Assembly (NCBI RefSeq): GCF_024464595.1
Contig: NZ_JANHAW010000002.1
Coordinates: 992,001 to 1,056,000 of the forward strand
Direction of reading: 5' to 3'
Length of the DNA stretch: 64,000 nucleotides
Source of the DNA: Halobellus litoreus
GTDB taxonomy: Archaea; Halobacteriota; Halobacteria; Halobacteriales; Haloferacaceae
The notes beneath the pieces were generated by a model. It was not told the DNA's origin. It was given only the letters and a program-made list of their open reading frames with translations, and made no database searches. Shown here piece after piece: positions 1 to 9,662 of the stretch; position 1 is the stretch's first letter; each line of letters begins with the position of its first letter. A program made the translations under genes and the position numbers.

Positions 1-700
1 CGAACGCCGACTCGAAGTCGATCGACGTCGCCTCGTTGAGGTGCCGGGGCGTGTTGTGCTCCTCGGCGCGGAAGATCGGCCCGATCTCGAAGACCCGCTC
101 GAGGCCGGAGCCGACCATCAGCTGCTTGAACAGCTGCGGCGATTGGTTCATGAAGGCCTCTTCCCCGAAGTACGTGATCGGGAAGAGCTCCGTGCCGCCC
201 TCGGTCCCGGTGGCGACGATCTTCGGCGTGTTGATCTCCGTACAGCCCAGGTCGCGGAAGGCGTCGCGGGCGGATCGAAGGACCTCCGAGCGGATCTCGA
301 AGATGGCCTTGACCTCCTCCTTCCGGAGGTCGAGCGTCCGGTTGTCGAGCCGGGTCGAGAGTTCGGCGTCGACCTTCCCGGAGGGATCGAGCGGCAGCTC
401 GGTGTCGGACGCCGCGAGCACCTCGATCGACTCGGGGACGATTTCGACGTCCGTCGGCGCGCGCGGCTCCTCCTTCACGTCGCCGGAGACGGTGATGACG
501 CTCTCTCGGGAGACGTTGAGGCCGGTCTCGACGAGCTCCTCGTCCATCGAGTCCTCCTCGAGTTTGATCTGGATCTTCCCCGACTTGTCTCGGAGGATCA
601 GGAAGGCGATCCCGCCGAGGTCCCGTACCTCGTGGACCCAGCCGGCGACGGTGACCTCGTCGCCCGGCTCGGCGTCTGCCGTGTAGGTTCTGCCCTGCAT
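1..700 (-). CDS. aspS: Aspartate--tRNA ligase, 5' part (runs off the window)
   Basis: Archaeal AspRS, which charges tRNA-Asp (in many archaea also tRNA-Asn) in the cytoplasm. The 233 visible residues begin [17 protein letters not shown] and form the N-terminal OB-fold anticodon-binding domain (about residues 1-110). The start of the class II catalytic domain follows, with the motif-2 region [14 protein letters not shown] near the window edge. The C-terminal half lies outside the window. The start is the ATG whose complement ends at 700. A TTTTTAAG TATA-like box (complement of 726-733) lies about 28 bp upstream, which implies a leaderless mRNA. Family assignment is secure; whether the enzyme is discriminating cannot be judged. 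Confidence 0.96.
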   Translation of the reverse strand, partial: MQGRTYTADAEPGDEVTVAGWVHEVRDLGGIAFLILRDKSGKIQIKLEEDSMDEELVETGLNVSRESVITVSGDVKEEPRAPTDVEIVPESIEVLAASDTELPLDPSGKVDAELSTRLDNRTLDLRKEEVKAIFEIRSEVLRSARDAFRDLGCTEINTPKIVATGTEGGTELFPITYFGEEAFMNQSPQLFKQLMVGSGLERVFEIGPIFRAEEHNTPRHLNEATSIDFESAF

Positions 701-881
701 ACCCCGTCTTTCCGCCCGCCCGGTCTTAAAAACGGTCGGTTCGAGCCCGGAATGTGTCGTTCCCGCACGCCGGGCACACGGTCACCCGGCTGCTGACGCC
801 CGATCGACTGCCACCCACACGGGAGTCTGCGGCCGACGCACACAAGAGATATATCTGACACTGTTTCATTCCCGATTCGTG

Positions 882-1787
882 ATGCCGCCCTCGCGACGAT
901 CGTTCGTCTCCGCCCTCGCGTTCCCCGCTGTCGCCGGATTGGCCGGGTGTCTCTCTGACACCGACGCGCGGGCGACCGACGCCGCGGATTCCACGGGTTC
1001 CAGTACCACCCCGGGATCGACCGCGTCCGCGACGGCAGACAGTGCGTTCACGCTCAGACTGGCCGCCCTCGAATCGATCCCGACCGACGCCCCGGTCCGC
1101 GTGCATCCGCGGGCGCTGGCGCGGTTCCTCGCACGCGGCGTCGACGCCGAGGAGGCGGTCCGGACGCACGACGGGATCCTGTTGGAGGGGAGTCGGCCGA
1201 TCCTCCCGCGGATCGACGCCGCCCGCCTGTCCGGCGAGCGCGTCGACGACGGGCCGTACACGCTCGATCTGACCGGCGGACTGCGCTATCGGTGGTTGTT
1301 CGGCGCGACGCCGGTCGAATCGACGCCGGAGAACGCGACGGTGATCGACGTCGACGAGCTCCCGACGGCGCGGCGCGACCTCGCGCTCGCGGCGATCGGC
1401 GACGGTCGCCCGCAGGCGTACCCCGAAACGCCGCTGGGGACGTGGGCGCGGAGAACCTTCGTCGGCGGCTGCCTCCGGCACGAAGGCACGGTGTATCGGG
1501 GTCGAGAGGTGCAACAAACCGACGCCGCGTTCTTCGCCGACGAGGTGTGGTACGTCGGGCGGGCGACGCCGAGAACCGACGCGCCCGCGGACGCGCCGCA
1601 TCTCCTGCTCGATCCTCTGCCCGACGGCGCGCGACGCGCCGTCGACGGCCTCCTCTCGACGTGGGCCGACAGCCGCGACCCGGTCGAGACGGACGTCTCC
1701 GACCTCGATCAGTCGGCGCGGACGGCGTTGCGGGACGCGGAGGCGCTCCTCACGCACGTCGCCGCCTTCGAGGTCATCGTCGAGTGA
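882..1787 (+). CDS. Haloarchaeal secreted lipoprotein of unknown function
   Basis: About 301 residues. The N-terminus has an RR pair, a hydrophobic stretch and the lipobox LAGC (Cys about residue 23), followed by a Ser/Thr-rich linker to about residue 50. This is a typical Tat-exported, lipid-anchored protein facing outside. The remaining soluble domain has no catalytic motif I recognise. A TATA-like gatatatc at 849-856 lies about 28 bp upstream, so the transcript should begin at or next to the GTG (879) or ATG (882), which are adjacent and in frame; I chose the ATG. It is monocistronic and convergent with the GGGP synthase gene. Function unknown. Confidence 0.82.
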   Translation: MPPSRRSFVSALAFPAVAGLAGCLSDTDARATDAADSTGSSTTPGSTASATADSAFTLRLAALESIPTDAPVRVHPRALARFLARGVDAEEAVRTHDGILLEGSRPILPRIDAARLSGERVDDGPYTLDLTGGLRYRWLFGATPVESTPENATVIDVDELPTARRDLALAAIGDGRPQAYPETPLGTWARRTFVGGCLRHEGTVYRGREVQQTDAAFFADEVWYVGRATPRTDAPADAPHLLLDPLPDGARRAVDGLLSTWADSRDPVETDVSDLDQSARTALRDAEALLTHVAAFEVIVE

Positions 1788-1858
1788 GGGCCGCTCGAGT
1801 GCGGGCGTGCGGGTCAGGCCGCTGAAGAATCGGATCGCTGCAGGGTCGAGGCGGCGCG

Positions 1859-1913
1859 GGGCCGGACGACAGAAGCGCCGGACCGCGGTAGGGCCGGGCG
1901 ACAGAAGCACCGG
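1859..1913. repeat. Imperfect direct repeat between convergent genes
   Basis: A 23-bp unit at 1859-1881 recurs at 1891-1913 with two mismatches and a 32-bp period. It sits in the 246-bp gap between two convergent 3' ends (1787 and 2034). No protein or hairpin function is apparent. It belongs with other gene-end repeats in this window. Confidence 0.7.
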
Positions 1914-2033
1914 GCCAAAGAAGCTGTGGAAACGGACCGAGCGGACGGTTCAGACCTCCGGACGGCGCAGACGGGCGGACAGTTCAAGCGGGGGGAGACT
2001 CGGACGGACAGACAACGCGAAACGGGCGATCGC

Positions 2034-2756
2034 TCACTCGACGACCGCTTCGGCGTGGGCGTCCTTGACGCCCTCGACGGTCTCGCGGACGGCGTCGACG
2101 CCCTCGTCGTGGAGGAGGTCGCCGACGACGATCGTGTCGGCGTGCTTGCCCATCTCGTAGGCGGCGTCGTAGTCGCCGATGCCGCCGCCGTAGAACAGCG
2201 TCGACTCCTCGAGGGCGTCGCGGGCGGCCGCGACCTTCTCGGTGTCACCGAAGGTCCCCGAGTACTCGACGTAGACGATCTCCTGGCCGAACATCTTCTC
2301 GGCGACCGCGGCGAAGGAGGCGACGTCCTCGGCGGTCTGGTCGGTGTTGGCCTCGGTCAGTTCCGCGACCGAGGCGTCGGGGTTCATCACGATGTACGCC
2401 TCCGTGTACGTTCGATCCCAGTCGAGTGGGCCGTCGATCCGGACCCACTCCTTGTGCGCCCCGGTGACCCAGAACGACGATTCGGCGTTGAACACCGTCG
2501 GGATGAGGTAGCCGTCGAGGTCGTCCGATTCGATCACGACGCCGGGGTTCGAGGGCTCCTGGTACAGCGGCACGTCGTAGCGGGAGCAGGCGTCGACGAC
2601 CCGTTCCATCTTCTCGGTGGTGATGTCGAGCGTCCCGCCGATCTCGATCGCGTCGGTCCCCGTCCGGCAGACGTCTTCGAACGTCTCGCCGTCGACGAGG
2701 TCTTTGTCCGGGTCCACTTTCAGCACGTGGTCCCACTCGGTCCAAGGCCCGGTCAT
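2034..2756 (-). CDS. Phosphoglycerol geranylgeranyltransferase (GGGP synthase)
   Basis: Prenyltransferase that makes the first ether bond of archaeal lipids: sn-glycerol-1-phosphate plus geranylgeranyl diphosphate gives 3-O-geranylgeranylglyceryl phosphate. The 240-residue protein is a PcrB/GGGPS TIM barrel. Diagnostic stretches are [13 protein letters not shown] near 35-47, [10 protein letters not shown] near 63-72, [10 protein letters not shown] near 160 and [15 protein letters not shown] near 188-203, the last being the phosphate-binding loop. A TTTTTAAC box (complement of 2781-2788) lies about 28 bp from the ATG, so the mRNA is probably leaderless. Length and motifs match haloarchaeal homologues. 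Confidence 0.93.
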   Translation of the reverse strand: MTGPWTEWDHVLKVDPDKDLVDGETFEDVCRTGTDAIEIGGTLDITTEKMERVVDACSRYDVPLYQEPSNPGVVIESDDLDGYLIPTVFNAESSFWVTGAHKEWVRIDGPLDWDRTYTEAYIVMNPDASVAELTEANTDQTAEDVASFAAVAEKMFGQEIVYVEYSGTFGDTEKVAAARDALEESTLFYGGGIGDYDAAYEMGKHADTIVVGDLLHDEGVDAVRETVEGVKDAHAEAVVE

Positions 2757-2837
2757 TGCAGGTACGTCTCCCGGGGAACGTTAAAAATGGCGCGGAAGCG
2801 CGAACAGACCGCCGGTACGTACGGGACGAGCGGCGTG

Positions 2838-3467
2838 TTACCCCGACGTCTCGTCGTCGGCGTCCGCTTCGGTGCTCCCGTCGGTCCCACTGTCGCTCTC
2901 GGGGGCGCCGTCCTCGTCGCCCCCGGCGTCGTCCCCGGCCTCGTCGACGGTGATGCTCACGGGCCCGGTGTCGCCGCCTTCCTCGGCGTCCTCGGAGCCG
3001 CCCAGTCGACTGTCGAGGTTGAACACCGTGTTCAGTTCCGCCTGCACCTGTTCGGCGACGCCCCGCACGAGGTCGCTCGGGGCGATCGCGGTGTACTCGT
3101 AGGGGTTGTTGCCCGCGCCGGCGCTCTCGCGCTTACGGCGCTCGACGGTCTCCTCCTCGTGGAGTTCGGCCAGCGCCTCCCGGACGGTGCTCGGGTACAA
3201 CCCCGTCCCGTCGGCGACCTCCTCGCTCGTCGAGTGCGGGTTCTTTCGCAGATACACGTAGATCCGCGCCCGGGTCTCCGTGTCGAGGAGCCACGCGAGA
3301 AGGTCGACGATGCCCTCGTCGAACTCCGAGACGGCGCGGTCGGCCTCGGCTTCCAGTCGGGCGCGCGGTCCGCCCTCGGCGTCGGCGTCCTCGTCGACCC
3401 CCTCGATGGCGTCCTCGAAGTCTATGCGGCTCCCGTCGCTCTCGTCGGTGTGGTCGTCAGGAGACAT
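2838..3467 (-). CDS. Winged helix-turn-helix transcriptional regulator
   Basis: A 209-residue acidic protein. Residues about 50-125 form a winged-helix domain: an N-terminal helix, then the HTH around HSTSEEVADGTGLYPSTVRE and the wing ETVERRKRESAG. The C-terminal 60 residues are very acidic and low in complexity, ending in a run rich in Asp, Gly and Ser. It lies between the GGGP synthase and gshA genes on the same strand, but each has its own plausible promoter, so co-regulation is only possible. The target is unknown. It resembles ArsR/TrmB-like DNA-binding folds and shows no ligand domain I recognise. Confidence 0.8.
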   Translation of the reverse strand: MSPDDHTDESDGSRIDFEDAIEGVDEDADAEGGPRARLEAEADRAVSEFDEGIVDLLAWLLDTETRARIYVYLRKNPHSTSEEVADGTGLYPSTVREALAELHEEETVERRKRESAGAGNNPYEYTAIAPSDLVRGVAEQVQAELNTVFNLDSRLGGSEDAEEGGDTGPVSITVDEAGDDAGGDEDGAPESDSGTDGSTEADADDETSG

Positions 3468-3519
3468 CGTGTTCTACCCGAAAGGTCAAAACTCGGCGGG
3501 CAAAAGCCTTTCTCAGACC

Positions 3520-4596
3520 TCACGCCAGACAGAGGGACTCACAGAGCGCGTCGAACCCGGATTCGCGGTGGAGTCGCCGCTGCCGCGCCGTCCCGCCCTC
3601 GGCGTCGAGCAGTCGCCGCAGTGCGTCGGTGGCGAGCCGGTCGGTCTCGGCGGCGACGAACTCCTCGAGCGTGATCGTGTCCTCGGCCTCGGGCGTGATG
3701 AACGACGCGTCGCGGCCGTATCGCACCGCGTGCCACTTGTTCGCGTCGAGGAGCTCCCGCCGGACGTCCGTCCCCGACTCACCGTCCTCGTAGCGCGCCG
3801 CGAGGTCCGCGACCAGAGCGTGCACGTACTCCACGAAGGCGGCGGTGGCGGCCGGATCGGTCTGGGCGTCGGGCGTCCGAATCTCTACCGTGCCGTGACC
3901 CGTGTGCGGTCGGACGTCGTACCAGAGCTCGCCGCGGTCCTCGATCGAGCCGAGTTCGACCATCCGGCGCTCGAACCGCCGGTACGCCTCGAAGTCCGCG
4001 AAGTGCGTCGGCATCCCGGTGTTGGGCAGCGCCTCGAAAATCTTCGCGCGAGCGGACGACAGGCCGGTGTCGAACCCGCACCAGAACGGAGAGTTCGCGG
4101 ACAGCGAGAGCAGAGGCGGGAGGTACCATCGGAGCTCGTTCGCGATCCAGGTCGCCTTGTCGGCGTCGTCGACGCCCACGTGGACGTGGAGGCCGGACGT
4201 CGTGTTCCGGTGCTGTGGGTACTGAATCCGGTCCAGTTGCGATGTGTACCGCGGCTTCGTCGCGTGATCGAGTTCGTACCACTCCGCCGTCGGGTGGAGA
4301 CCGGACGCCGCGATCCGGTAGCCGTGCTCGGCGGCGTGGTCGACGAGGGCCGCGCGAACGTCACGGATCACCTCTTCGACGCCGCCGACGTCCTCGATCA
4401 GCGGCGTCTGCGTCTCGATCGTGAACTGGAACAGTTCGTGATCGATTCGGTCTTCGAGTATCCCCGTCGGTGGGGAGTCGTAGACGAGATCAGAGATGCC
4501 CGACGTCGGGCGGCCCCGCTCGTCGACGATGTAGAACTCCTCTTCGACGCCGAGCGTACCCATTCGGTCGAAGGCGTCCGCCGACCCTAGCTCCAT
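3520..4596 (-). CDS. gshA: Glutamate--cysteine ligase (gamma-glutamylcysteine synthetase)
   Basis: ATP-dependent ligation of glutamate to cysteine. Haloarchaea use the product, gamma-glutamylcysteine, as their main low-molecular-weight thiol in place of glutathione. The 358 residues match the GCS2 (YbdK-like) family. The N-terminal [11 protein letters not shown] (about 15-25) carries the metal-binding Glu residues. [12 protein letters not shown] near 139 and the [15 protein letters not shown] stretch near 185 are also family-typical. A TATA box (complement of about 4619-4629, CATATTTAATC) lies about 28 bp upstream of the ATG, suggesting leaderless transcription. No glutathione synthetase is adjacent, as expected. 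Confidence 0.94.
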   Translation of the reverse strand: MELGSADAFDRMGTLGVEEEFYIVDERGRPTSGISDLVYDSPPTGILEDRIDHELFQFTIETQTPLIEDVGGVEEVIRDVRAALVDHAAEHGYRIAASGLHPTAEWYELDHATKPRYTSQLDRIQYPQHRNTTSGLHVHVGVDDADKATWIANELRWYLPPLLSLSANSPFWCGFDTGLSSARAKIFEALPNTGMPTHFADFEAYRRFERRMVELGSIEDRGELWYDVRPHTGHGTVEIRTPDAQTDPAATAAFVEYVHALVADLAARYEDGESGTDVRRELLDANKWHAVRYGRDASFITPEAEDTITLEEFVAAETDRLATDALRRLLDAEGGTARQRRLHRESGFDALCESLCLA

Positions 4597-4694
4597 CGCC
4601 CCGTGGTTTGCGGCGGCCGATTAAATATGTCGCGGGCCGCGGCGAACGCTTCGCCCAGCCGCGGTCGCGACGGTCGGCTCACTGGCAACGCGAC

Positions 4695-5354
4695 TCAGAC
4701 TCCATCGTCGCCGTCGTCGCGCGGTTCGGCGACGACCGCGAGGTGATCGTCGTGGAAGCGGTCCAGCCGTCGGGTCTCGAGGATCTCGTAGCCCGAACGG
4801 AGTTCCGCGAGCACGTTCTCGAACACCGTCTCGGGGTCGTCGAGGACGTCTTCGCTCCGCGCTTTGATCGCCGCGAGCAGCCGACCGTCTGGCGCGAGAA
4901 ACCGCCGGTTGCGGAGCGCGACGGTGGCCTGCCCCCGGGTCGCGACGTCCTGGACGATGCAGTCGAGGTCGGATTCGACGACGTGGGCGTACGTCGCGGG
5001 ATCCCGAGCGTCCTTCAGGAGCGGGAAGAGGTTCGGGCGCGACTCCGCGACTGAGAGGAGGTCGCGCGTCGGTCGTGGCGCGAACTCGACGGCGTACGTC
5101 GGTCCGGCGAAGTCCGCGACGTGCGAGACGGTCGTCCCCGAGGCCGCGCCCAGATAGAGCACTCCGCCTCCCCCGTCGAGACCCACGTCGACTCCGAGCT
5201 CCAGCATCGCGCCGAGTTTCGAACGCCCGGCGTCCCACGCCCGCCACCCGCCGGCGTCCTGCGGCTCGCCGTACACCGGCTCGCCGCGGGTGGCGAGTCG
5301 CTCCCGACCGTCGAAGCGACGGCGTTCGACGCCTCGGGGGAGCGTGGGGCTCAT
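4695..5354 (-). CDS. flpA: Fibrillarin-like rRNA/tRNA 2'-O-methyltransferase
   Basis: Catalytic subunit of the C/D-box sRNP that 2'-O-methylates rRNA and tRNA. The 219 residues begin MSPTLPRGVERRRFDG. A Rossmann methyltransferase core carries the SAM-binding GGVLYLGAASGTTVSHVAD (about 65-83), the acidic strand VEFAPR, and LDCIVQDVATRGQ (about 130-142) with the DVA motif typical of fibrillarin. The start codon overlaps the nop5 stop codon (ATGA, 5351-5354), so translation is probably coupled. The genes are co-transcribed from the nop5 promoter. The family's usual order and length are kept. Confidence 0.95.
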   Translation of the reverse strand: MSPTLPRGVERRRFDGRERLATRGEPVYGEPQDAGGWRAWDAGRSKLGAMLELGVDVGLDGGGGVLYLGAASGTTVSHVADFAGPTYAVEFAPRPTRDLLSVAESRPNLFPLLKDARDPATYAHVVESDLDCIVQDVATRGQATVALRNRRFLAPDGRLLAAIKARSEDVLDDPETVFENVLAELRSGYEILETRRLDRFHDDHLAVVAEPRDDGDDGV

Positions 5355-6235
5355 TCGCCCACCTCCCGCTCGCGGATCGTCGTCATTCGCTCGTCGAGGT
5401 CGTCGTGAACGGACTGCTTGTACTCGCCCGAGTAGTGGTCGATTCGGGCCGCGATCGCGAGCTTCCCCGCCAGCGCCCGCGCGGCCGATCCGCGGTTCTC
5501 GGGGTGGGTGCCGCGGACGTACTCGTGCGTGAAGATGACGCCGTGCTTCGGCGAGGACCCCCGACCCCGCAGGTGTGCGAAGAGCGCGTCCTCGGCGCCC
5601 AGCACCTGCACCGTCCCGGCGGGCTTCTTGGCCAGCGACTCCAGCCCGCCCGCCAACGAGAGCAAGCGAGCGGCGAGGACCGGACCGGCCATCGCGGCGA
5701 GGTTCGGAGCCACTTCCGGCGCGTGTGATTCGACGAACGAACGGAGTTCCGCGCGCTCGTCGTCGAGGTCGACGATCCGCTCCGCGAGCGAGACGACCCG
5801 CTCTTCGGCGGGCGACTGCGGCGTCCACTCGGCCACCGCGCGAGCGCCGTCGACGCCGCCGAGGTTCTCGGTGGACCGATCGACGCCGTCTCGCCCGGAG
5901 TCCTCTGCGAGCGAACCGGCCCACTCGGCGAGTCGCTCGGCGAGTTCGTTCGCGGTTCGTTCGGCGTCGTCCATCGCCCGAATACTGTGTCGAAGCTGCG
6001 TGTCCGACGAGGTTTCGCGGGCCGTCACAGCCTCGCGCGTCGCGTGGACTGTCGCCTCGTGTAAGGCGTCGTAGTAGTCGTCCTCGTCGGTTGCGAAGCC
6101 CGACCGGATGGCTTGTTCTGGCCAATTCTGGGGCCGGTCGGCTTCCCCCTCGGAGATGGCAGTCGCTGCCGCGTCGAGGTCGCCCGGATCGAGGTCTGTG
6201 AACCATCCCGTGTGTTCGGGATTCGAGCCGCTCAT
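5351..6235 (-). CDS. nop5: Nop5/Nop56 C/D-box sRNP core protein
   Basis: Scaffold of the C/D-box methylation guide RNP; it bridges L7Ae-bound guide RNA and fibrillarin. The protein has 294 residues, with an N-terminal fibrillarin-binding region and a coiled-coil segment (about 115-175, regular leucines with LAERIVDLDDERAEL). The conserved Nop domain follows, with APNLAAMAGPVLAARLLSLAG and the GAEDALFAHLRGRGSSPKHG stretch near 230-250. An Asp/Glu-rich N-terminus of about 60 residues is typical of haloarchaea. A TATA-like sequence (complement of about 6258-6266) is about 27 bp ahead of the ATG. flpA follows with a 4-bp overlap. Confidence 0.95.
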   Translation of the reverse strand: MSGSNPEHTGWFTDLDPGDLDAAATAISEGEADRPQNWPEQAIRSGFATDEDDYYDALHEATVHATREAVTARETSSDTQLRHSIRAMDDAERTANELAERLAEWAGSLAEDSGRDGVDRSTENLGGVDGARAVAEWTPQSPAEERVVSLAERIVDLDDERAELRSFVESHAPEVAPNLAAMAGPVLAARLLSLAGGLESLAKKPAGTVQVLGAEDALFAHLRGRGSSPKHGVIFTHEYVRGTHPENRGSAARALAGKLAIAARIDHYSGEYKQSVHDDLDERMTTIREREVGE

Positions 6236-6690
6236 AGGCTACGTTGCATACGGGGGCGTATATGCATTCGCGAAATGGTCCTGTTGGGCTCGATGCACAA
6301 CCGCTGCTCAGTACAGCCGATGCGATGACCGGATCGTGACCGTCAAGTGCGGGACGAGAGGCAGTTCACCGGATCTGTTCCGGGGATTTTGTCGCGGTCA
6401 CCGGAGTACCGGGCCCACGAACGGTTCGCCAAATCCATCGAAGTATAACGCCCACTGGACGACACCCCGCCGGGCGAAATCACGGGAATTCCTGCCGAAC
6501 GACCTGAAACGCTTGTCAGACGAATCGAAGTGGTCGTAACTGTGAGATTTTTCGTTTTCGATCACACACCTAGAAATCACGGCAGGTTTTCAGAATCCTG
6601 AGAGAGACCCAAAGAGGACATTGCTGTGCGTTATATCCCATAGAATTATATGCCAGATGATTAAACTGATGATAATATCTGGAAAGTAAT
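6236..6690. other. 455-bp intergenic region between divergent genes
   Basis: It holds the nop5 promoter on the minus side, with a TATA at about 6258-6266 and a partial inverted repeat gcatac/gtatatgc around 6246-6265. The middle, about 6290-6540, has no coding signal I trust. From about 6540 the DNA becomes markedly AT-rich and contains TATA-like ttatatcc (about 6631) and attatatg (about 6645) on the plus strand, presumably driving the gene at 6691. No RNA gene recognised. Confidence 0.6.
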
Positions 6691-9072
6691 ATGAAAGGTC
6701 GATCTCACACCACGCTAACGCTCCTGTTCGTCGGTATGGTCGTTTTCGCTGCCGGACCAGCGATGGGGGCGACCACACCGGCCCCCGTCCCCGATGATCG
6801 ACGGGAGTCACCGGAGTTGCGGTCGTCGGAGAGCACGGGCGGCGAAGTGTCGCCGCCGGCGCGAGTCGAATTCAAGACGGCAGGCTCGGGGGCGGTACAG
6901 GAACTGGTCGTTGTCGAGCGAATCGACCGTGATGGCGACGGCTACGCCTCGGGCGTCCAGCTCAAGGTGGTCAGCGACACGCGCCCGAAGGACCCGAAAG
7001 AGAACGGTCAAGCAGGGCGCTCGACGGCCAAACTGTTCTCGGTCCTCATCGGCGGTCCGTTCAAGAAACTGCACAGGTTCTTTACCAAAGACGCCTCCGA
7101 CGAGTTCTTCACTCCCGGGCAGGTGGTGAGCGCGACGACCGCGGACGGTACCCGTGACGTCGTGACGTACCGGCCAATCGGGCCGAAGAGGTATCTCGGC
7201 CCCGGCGAGGAAGCCGACGAGACACCGCTGTACATCGGGACCGCACGCGAGGACAAGGTGTGGGCTCACGACAGTCACGCCGTCGAGATGTCGCAGTTCC
7301 TCGGGCCGGACGAGGAGCGAACGACCATCGAATCACTCAAGCTTGGAGCATGCTGGGATCCCGAATCGAGAGGGTCGCTGACGGGCAAGGACTTCGACGC
7401 CTGTCTCCAGCCGACGGACATCCCCGACCAGGGCTTCGCTGCGGTCTTCGACTCGCTGTACGGCACGCCGCCGTTCGTTTTCGCGCCCGACGAGCCGTTA
7501 AAAATCGAATCCCCCGAGCAGGATCGGACGGAGACGATGACGGTCACGTCGAACGTCGACGGAGCGGTCGTCACTATCGACAGAGAGCGGGTTGGGACGA
7601 CGCCGTGGACCGGAGAGGTCCCAACCGACGTGGGCAGAGACGGCTCGGTTCGCGTTACCGTGGCCGATCGGGGATATCTTCCGGAAACGCGCCGCATAGC
7701 CGAGCCACGCGACATCGACACGCGGTTGACGAAGATCGAGCAGCCGATAACGGTCCGCACGGCGGAACCGGGGGCGACCGTCTTCGTCGACGGTGAGGTC
7801 GTCGGAGTGACGCCGTGGAGTGGAGAACGGTGGGTTGAGGGCACCTACGACGTGTTCGTCAGCGCCGATGGAAAAGCTCCGAGCCAGTTCACCGACGTCC
7901 GGGCGGGCGATACGATCGCAACCGAACTCGCGAACGACAGCCTGATCACCAGCGTCACGGAGCCGTCACTCGACGGCACGTCGCTCGGCGGGTCGGCTGA
8001 TTCGTCGACAACTGAGACGTCGGGCGACGACGGGTCCGAGCCGGAACTGCTTCTCACGAACACGGACCTGACAGAAGCGCAACTCGAAACGGATCTGCGC
8101 CAGATCCAAGACGTCAAGCTCGTCGCTTCCCGGTTCGAGGCGAGCGAGACGACCGTCGGAGTCGGCGAACCGGTCACGCTGACGGCGGGACAGTCGTACA
8201 GTCTCGTTGGGGCCATCACGGCCTACGAGTGGTCGTTCGGCGACGGCAGCACGACGGGTCGGCTCTCGACCGCGAGCCGGACGCACACCTACGCCAGTCC
8301 GGGGACGTACACAGTCGAACTAACAGTCCGGGACGGGAGTGGGAACACCGATACAGCGACGCGGAAGATCACCGTGAGAGACGCGTCACCGAAAGCCGCG
8401 TTCGCCCCGAGCACGTTCGATTCGCAGACGGGCGAGCCCGTGTCGTTCGACGCCAGCGGGTCGACCGACGCCGAAGGGCCCATCAGTTCGTATCGCTGGA
8501 CGTTCGGCGACGGGTCGAGTGCGAACGGGCCGACACAGACACACACCTACGCGAGTAGCGGGAGCTATACTGTTCGGTTGACTGTCACGGACGGCGGCGG
8601 GAACACCGCCGTTCGAGAAAAGACAGTCAACGTCACCGCTCCGAACGCGCGGCCGTCCGCCGCGTTCACCTCGTCGGCCGACCGCCAGGCCGGTACCGTG
8701 ACCCTCGATGCGAGTGCGTCCGCCGACGACGACGGGAGTATCACCCAGTACGTCTGGTTCTTCGAAAACCGGACGGTGATGACGGGCGAGCGAGTCACCT
8801 ACGACGCCACAGGGACGGGCCCACACGACGTCGAACTTCTGGTCGTGGATGACGCGGGTGGTTCTGCGACGGTCACCGAGACCGTCGACATTGCCGACGA
8901 ACCACGTACCAAGACGACGTCGACAACGAACACGGCCGCTCCCTCGCTCACTGACGATGCCCCTGCCGAACAGACGAGCACGGCGACTGCACCTCCGATC
9001 GAAGAATCGGACGAGGGGATACTCGATGCGCTCGGGAATCTGCTCCGAGAGCTCGTCGATGCACTCGGGTAG
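6691..9072 (+). CDS. Secreted PEGA- and PKD-domain protein
   Basis: A 793-residue exported protein with a Sec-type signal peptide (about residues 1-26, MKGRSHTTLTLLFVGMVVFA... ending at an AMGA site). A unique N-terminal domain (about 30-265) has four or fewer cysteines and no motif I know. Two PEGA repeats follow, near 285-350 and 355-415 (VTIDRERVGTTPWTGEV; VFVDGEVVGVTPWSGER). Three PKD beta-sandwich repeats lie near 485-570, 572-655 and 660-735 (YEWSFGDGS, YRWTFGDGSS, YVWFFENRT). A Thr/Ser/Pro-rich tail ends in an amphipathic helix. There is no C-terminal membrane anchor. Likely a cell-surface binding or adhesive protein; the substrate is unknown. Confidence 0.85.
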   Translation: MKGRSHTTLTLLFVGMVVFAAGPAMGATTPAPVPDDRRESPELRSSESTGGEVSPPARVEFKTAGSGAVQELVVVERIDRDGDGYASGVQLKVVSDTRPKDPKENGQAGRSTAKLFSVLIGGPFKKLHRFFTKDASDEFFTPGQVVSATTADGTRDVVTYRPIGPKRYLGPGEEADETPLYIGTAREDKVWAHDSHAVEMSQFLGPDEERTTIESLKLGACWDPESRGSLTGKDFDACLQPTDIPDQGFAAVFDSLYGTPPFVFAPDEPLKIESPEQDRTETMTVTSNVDGAVVTIDRERVGTTPWTGEVPTDVGRDGSVRVTVADRGYLPETRRIAEPRDIDTRLTKIEQPITVRTAEPGATVFVDGEVVGVTPWSGERWVEGTYDVFVSADGKAPSQFTDVRAGDTIATELANDSLITSVTEPSLDGTSLGGSADSSTTETSGDDGSEPELLLTNTDLTEAQLETDLRQIQDVKLVASRFEASETTVGVGEPVTLTAGQSYSLVGAITAYEWSFGDGSTTGRLSTASRTHTYASPGTYTVELTVRDGSGNTDTATRKITVRDASPKAAFAPSTFDSQTGEPVSFDASGSTDAEGPISSYRWTFGDGSSANGPTQTHTYASSGSYTVRLTVTDGGGNTAVREKTVNVTAPNARPSAAFTSSADRQAGTVTLDASASADDDGSITQYVWFFENRTVMTGERVTYDATGTGPHDVELLVVDDAGGSATVTETVDIADEPRTKTTSTTNTAAPSLTDDAPAEQTSTATAPPIEESDEGILDALGNLLRELVDALG

Positions 9073-9206
9073 TGAGACGACTCTGAGAGGAACGGCAAGC
9101 GGCGGTTCATACGTCTATCGGTCAACGGCTCGATAAGTAGCGCCGACCTCGTTGGGTTCGCCTCCGGCGACAATACGAAGACGCTGGGAGTCGTACGTAG
9201 GTTGTC

Positions 9207-9482
9207 GTGCTGTCCCCAGAGCTGGACCTCGCGGCGACGCTCGCGATGTCGCTGGTGCCGACCTTGTTGTTTCTCGGACTGTGGCGCGGGCTGATGTGGC
9301 TCCGCGACGACGCCCTGGTCGAGGAAGCGCGCCGGATGCGGGCCCAGCAGGCGCGGTTCAGTCCCGCCCGCTCGATGGACGTCGACACGGCCGCGGATAT
9401 CTCGGTCTGTGCGGCCTGTGGATCGCGCAACCCAGTCGGGATGACACACTGTTGGAACTGCCTCGGAGAGCTCGACGGGTGA
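9207..9482 (+). CDS. Small zinc-ribbon membrane protein
   Basis: 91 residues from a GTG start. One hydrophobic segment (about 8-30) is followed by a basic/acidic helix and a C-terminal zinc ribbon with Cys68, Cys71, Cys82 and Cys85 (CAACGSRNPVGMTHCWNC). Short haloarchaeal proteins with this arrangement of one membrane helix plus a terminal ribbon are common and uncharacterised. It stands alone, in opposite orientation to the ABC operon downstream. The codon-position GC pattern and the intact Cys4 motif support a real gene. Function unknown. Confidence 0.72.
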   Translation: MLSPELDLAATLAMSLVPTLLFLGLWRGLMWLRDDALVEEARRMRAQQARFSPARSMDVDTAADISVCAACGSRNPVGMTHCWNCLGELDG

Positions 9483-9662
9483 GTGTCGCGGGCGACCGTG
9501 CGGCGTTGGCACGCTCAGCGACCGATGGCGGTCCGTGTTCGGTGGACATCGTTCGGTTTGTAACCGGCCAGTAACGAAGACGCTGGGTAGTTCGCGAGTG
9601 GACATCGGCGATCCGAGAGCCGGGATTCGACGCGTCCCGAGGCGGCGCTGCGTCCTCCGGGC

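Noticed and set aside
1926-3674. Long plus-strand open frame opposite the GGGP synthase and regulator genes
   Set aside because: An antisense shadow in GC-rich DNA: Arg/Val/Gly-rich with no motif, crossing two genes with clear families on the other strand.
6108-6539. Plus-strand open frame crossing the nop5 start
   Set aside because: Overlaps nop5 antisense and then non-coding DNA; no homology signal.
6285-6540. Insertion-sequence remnant in the gap before the PEGA/PKD gene
   Set aside because: No transposase fragment, terminal inverted repeats or target duplication could be found.
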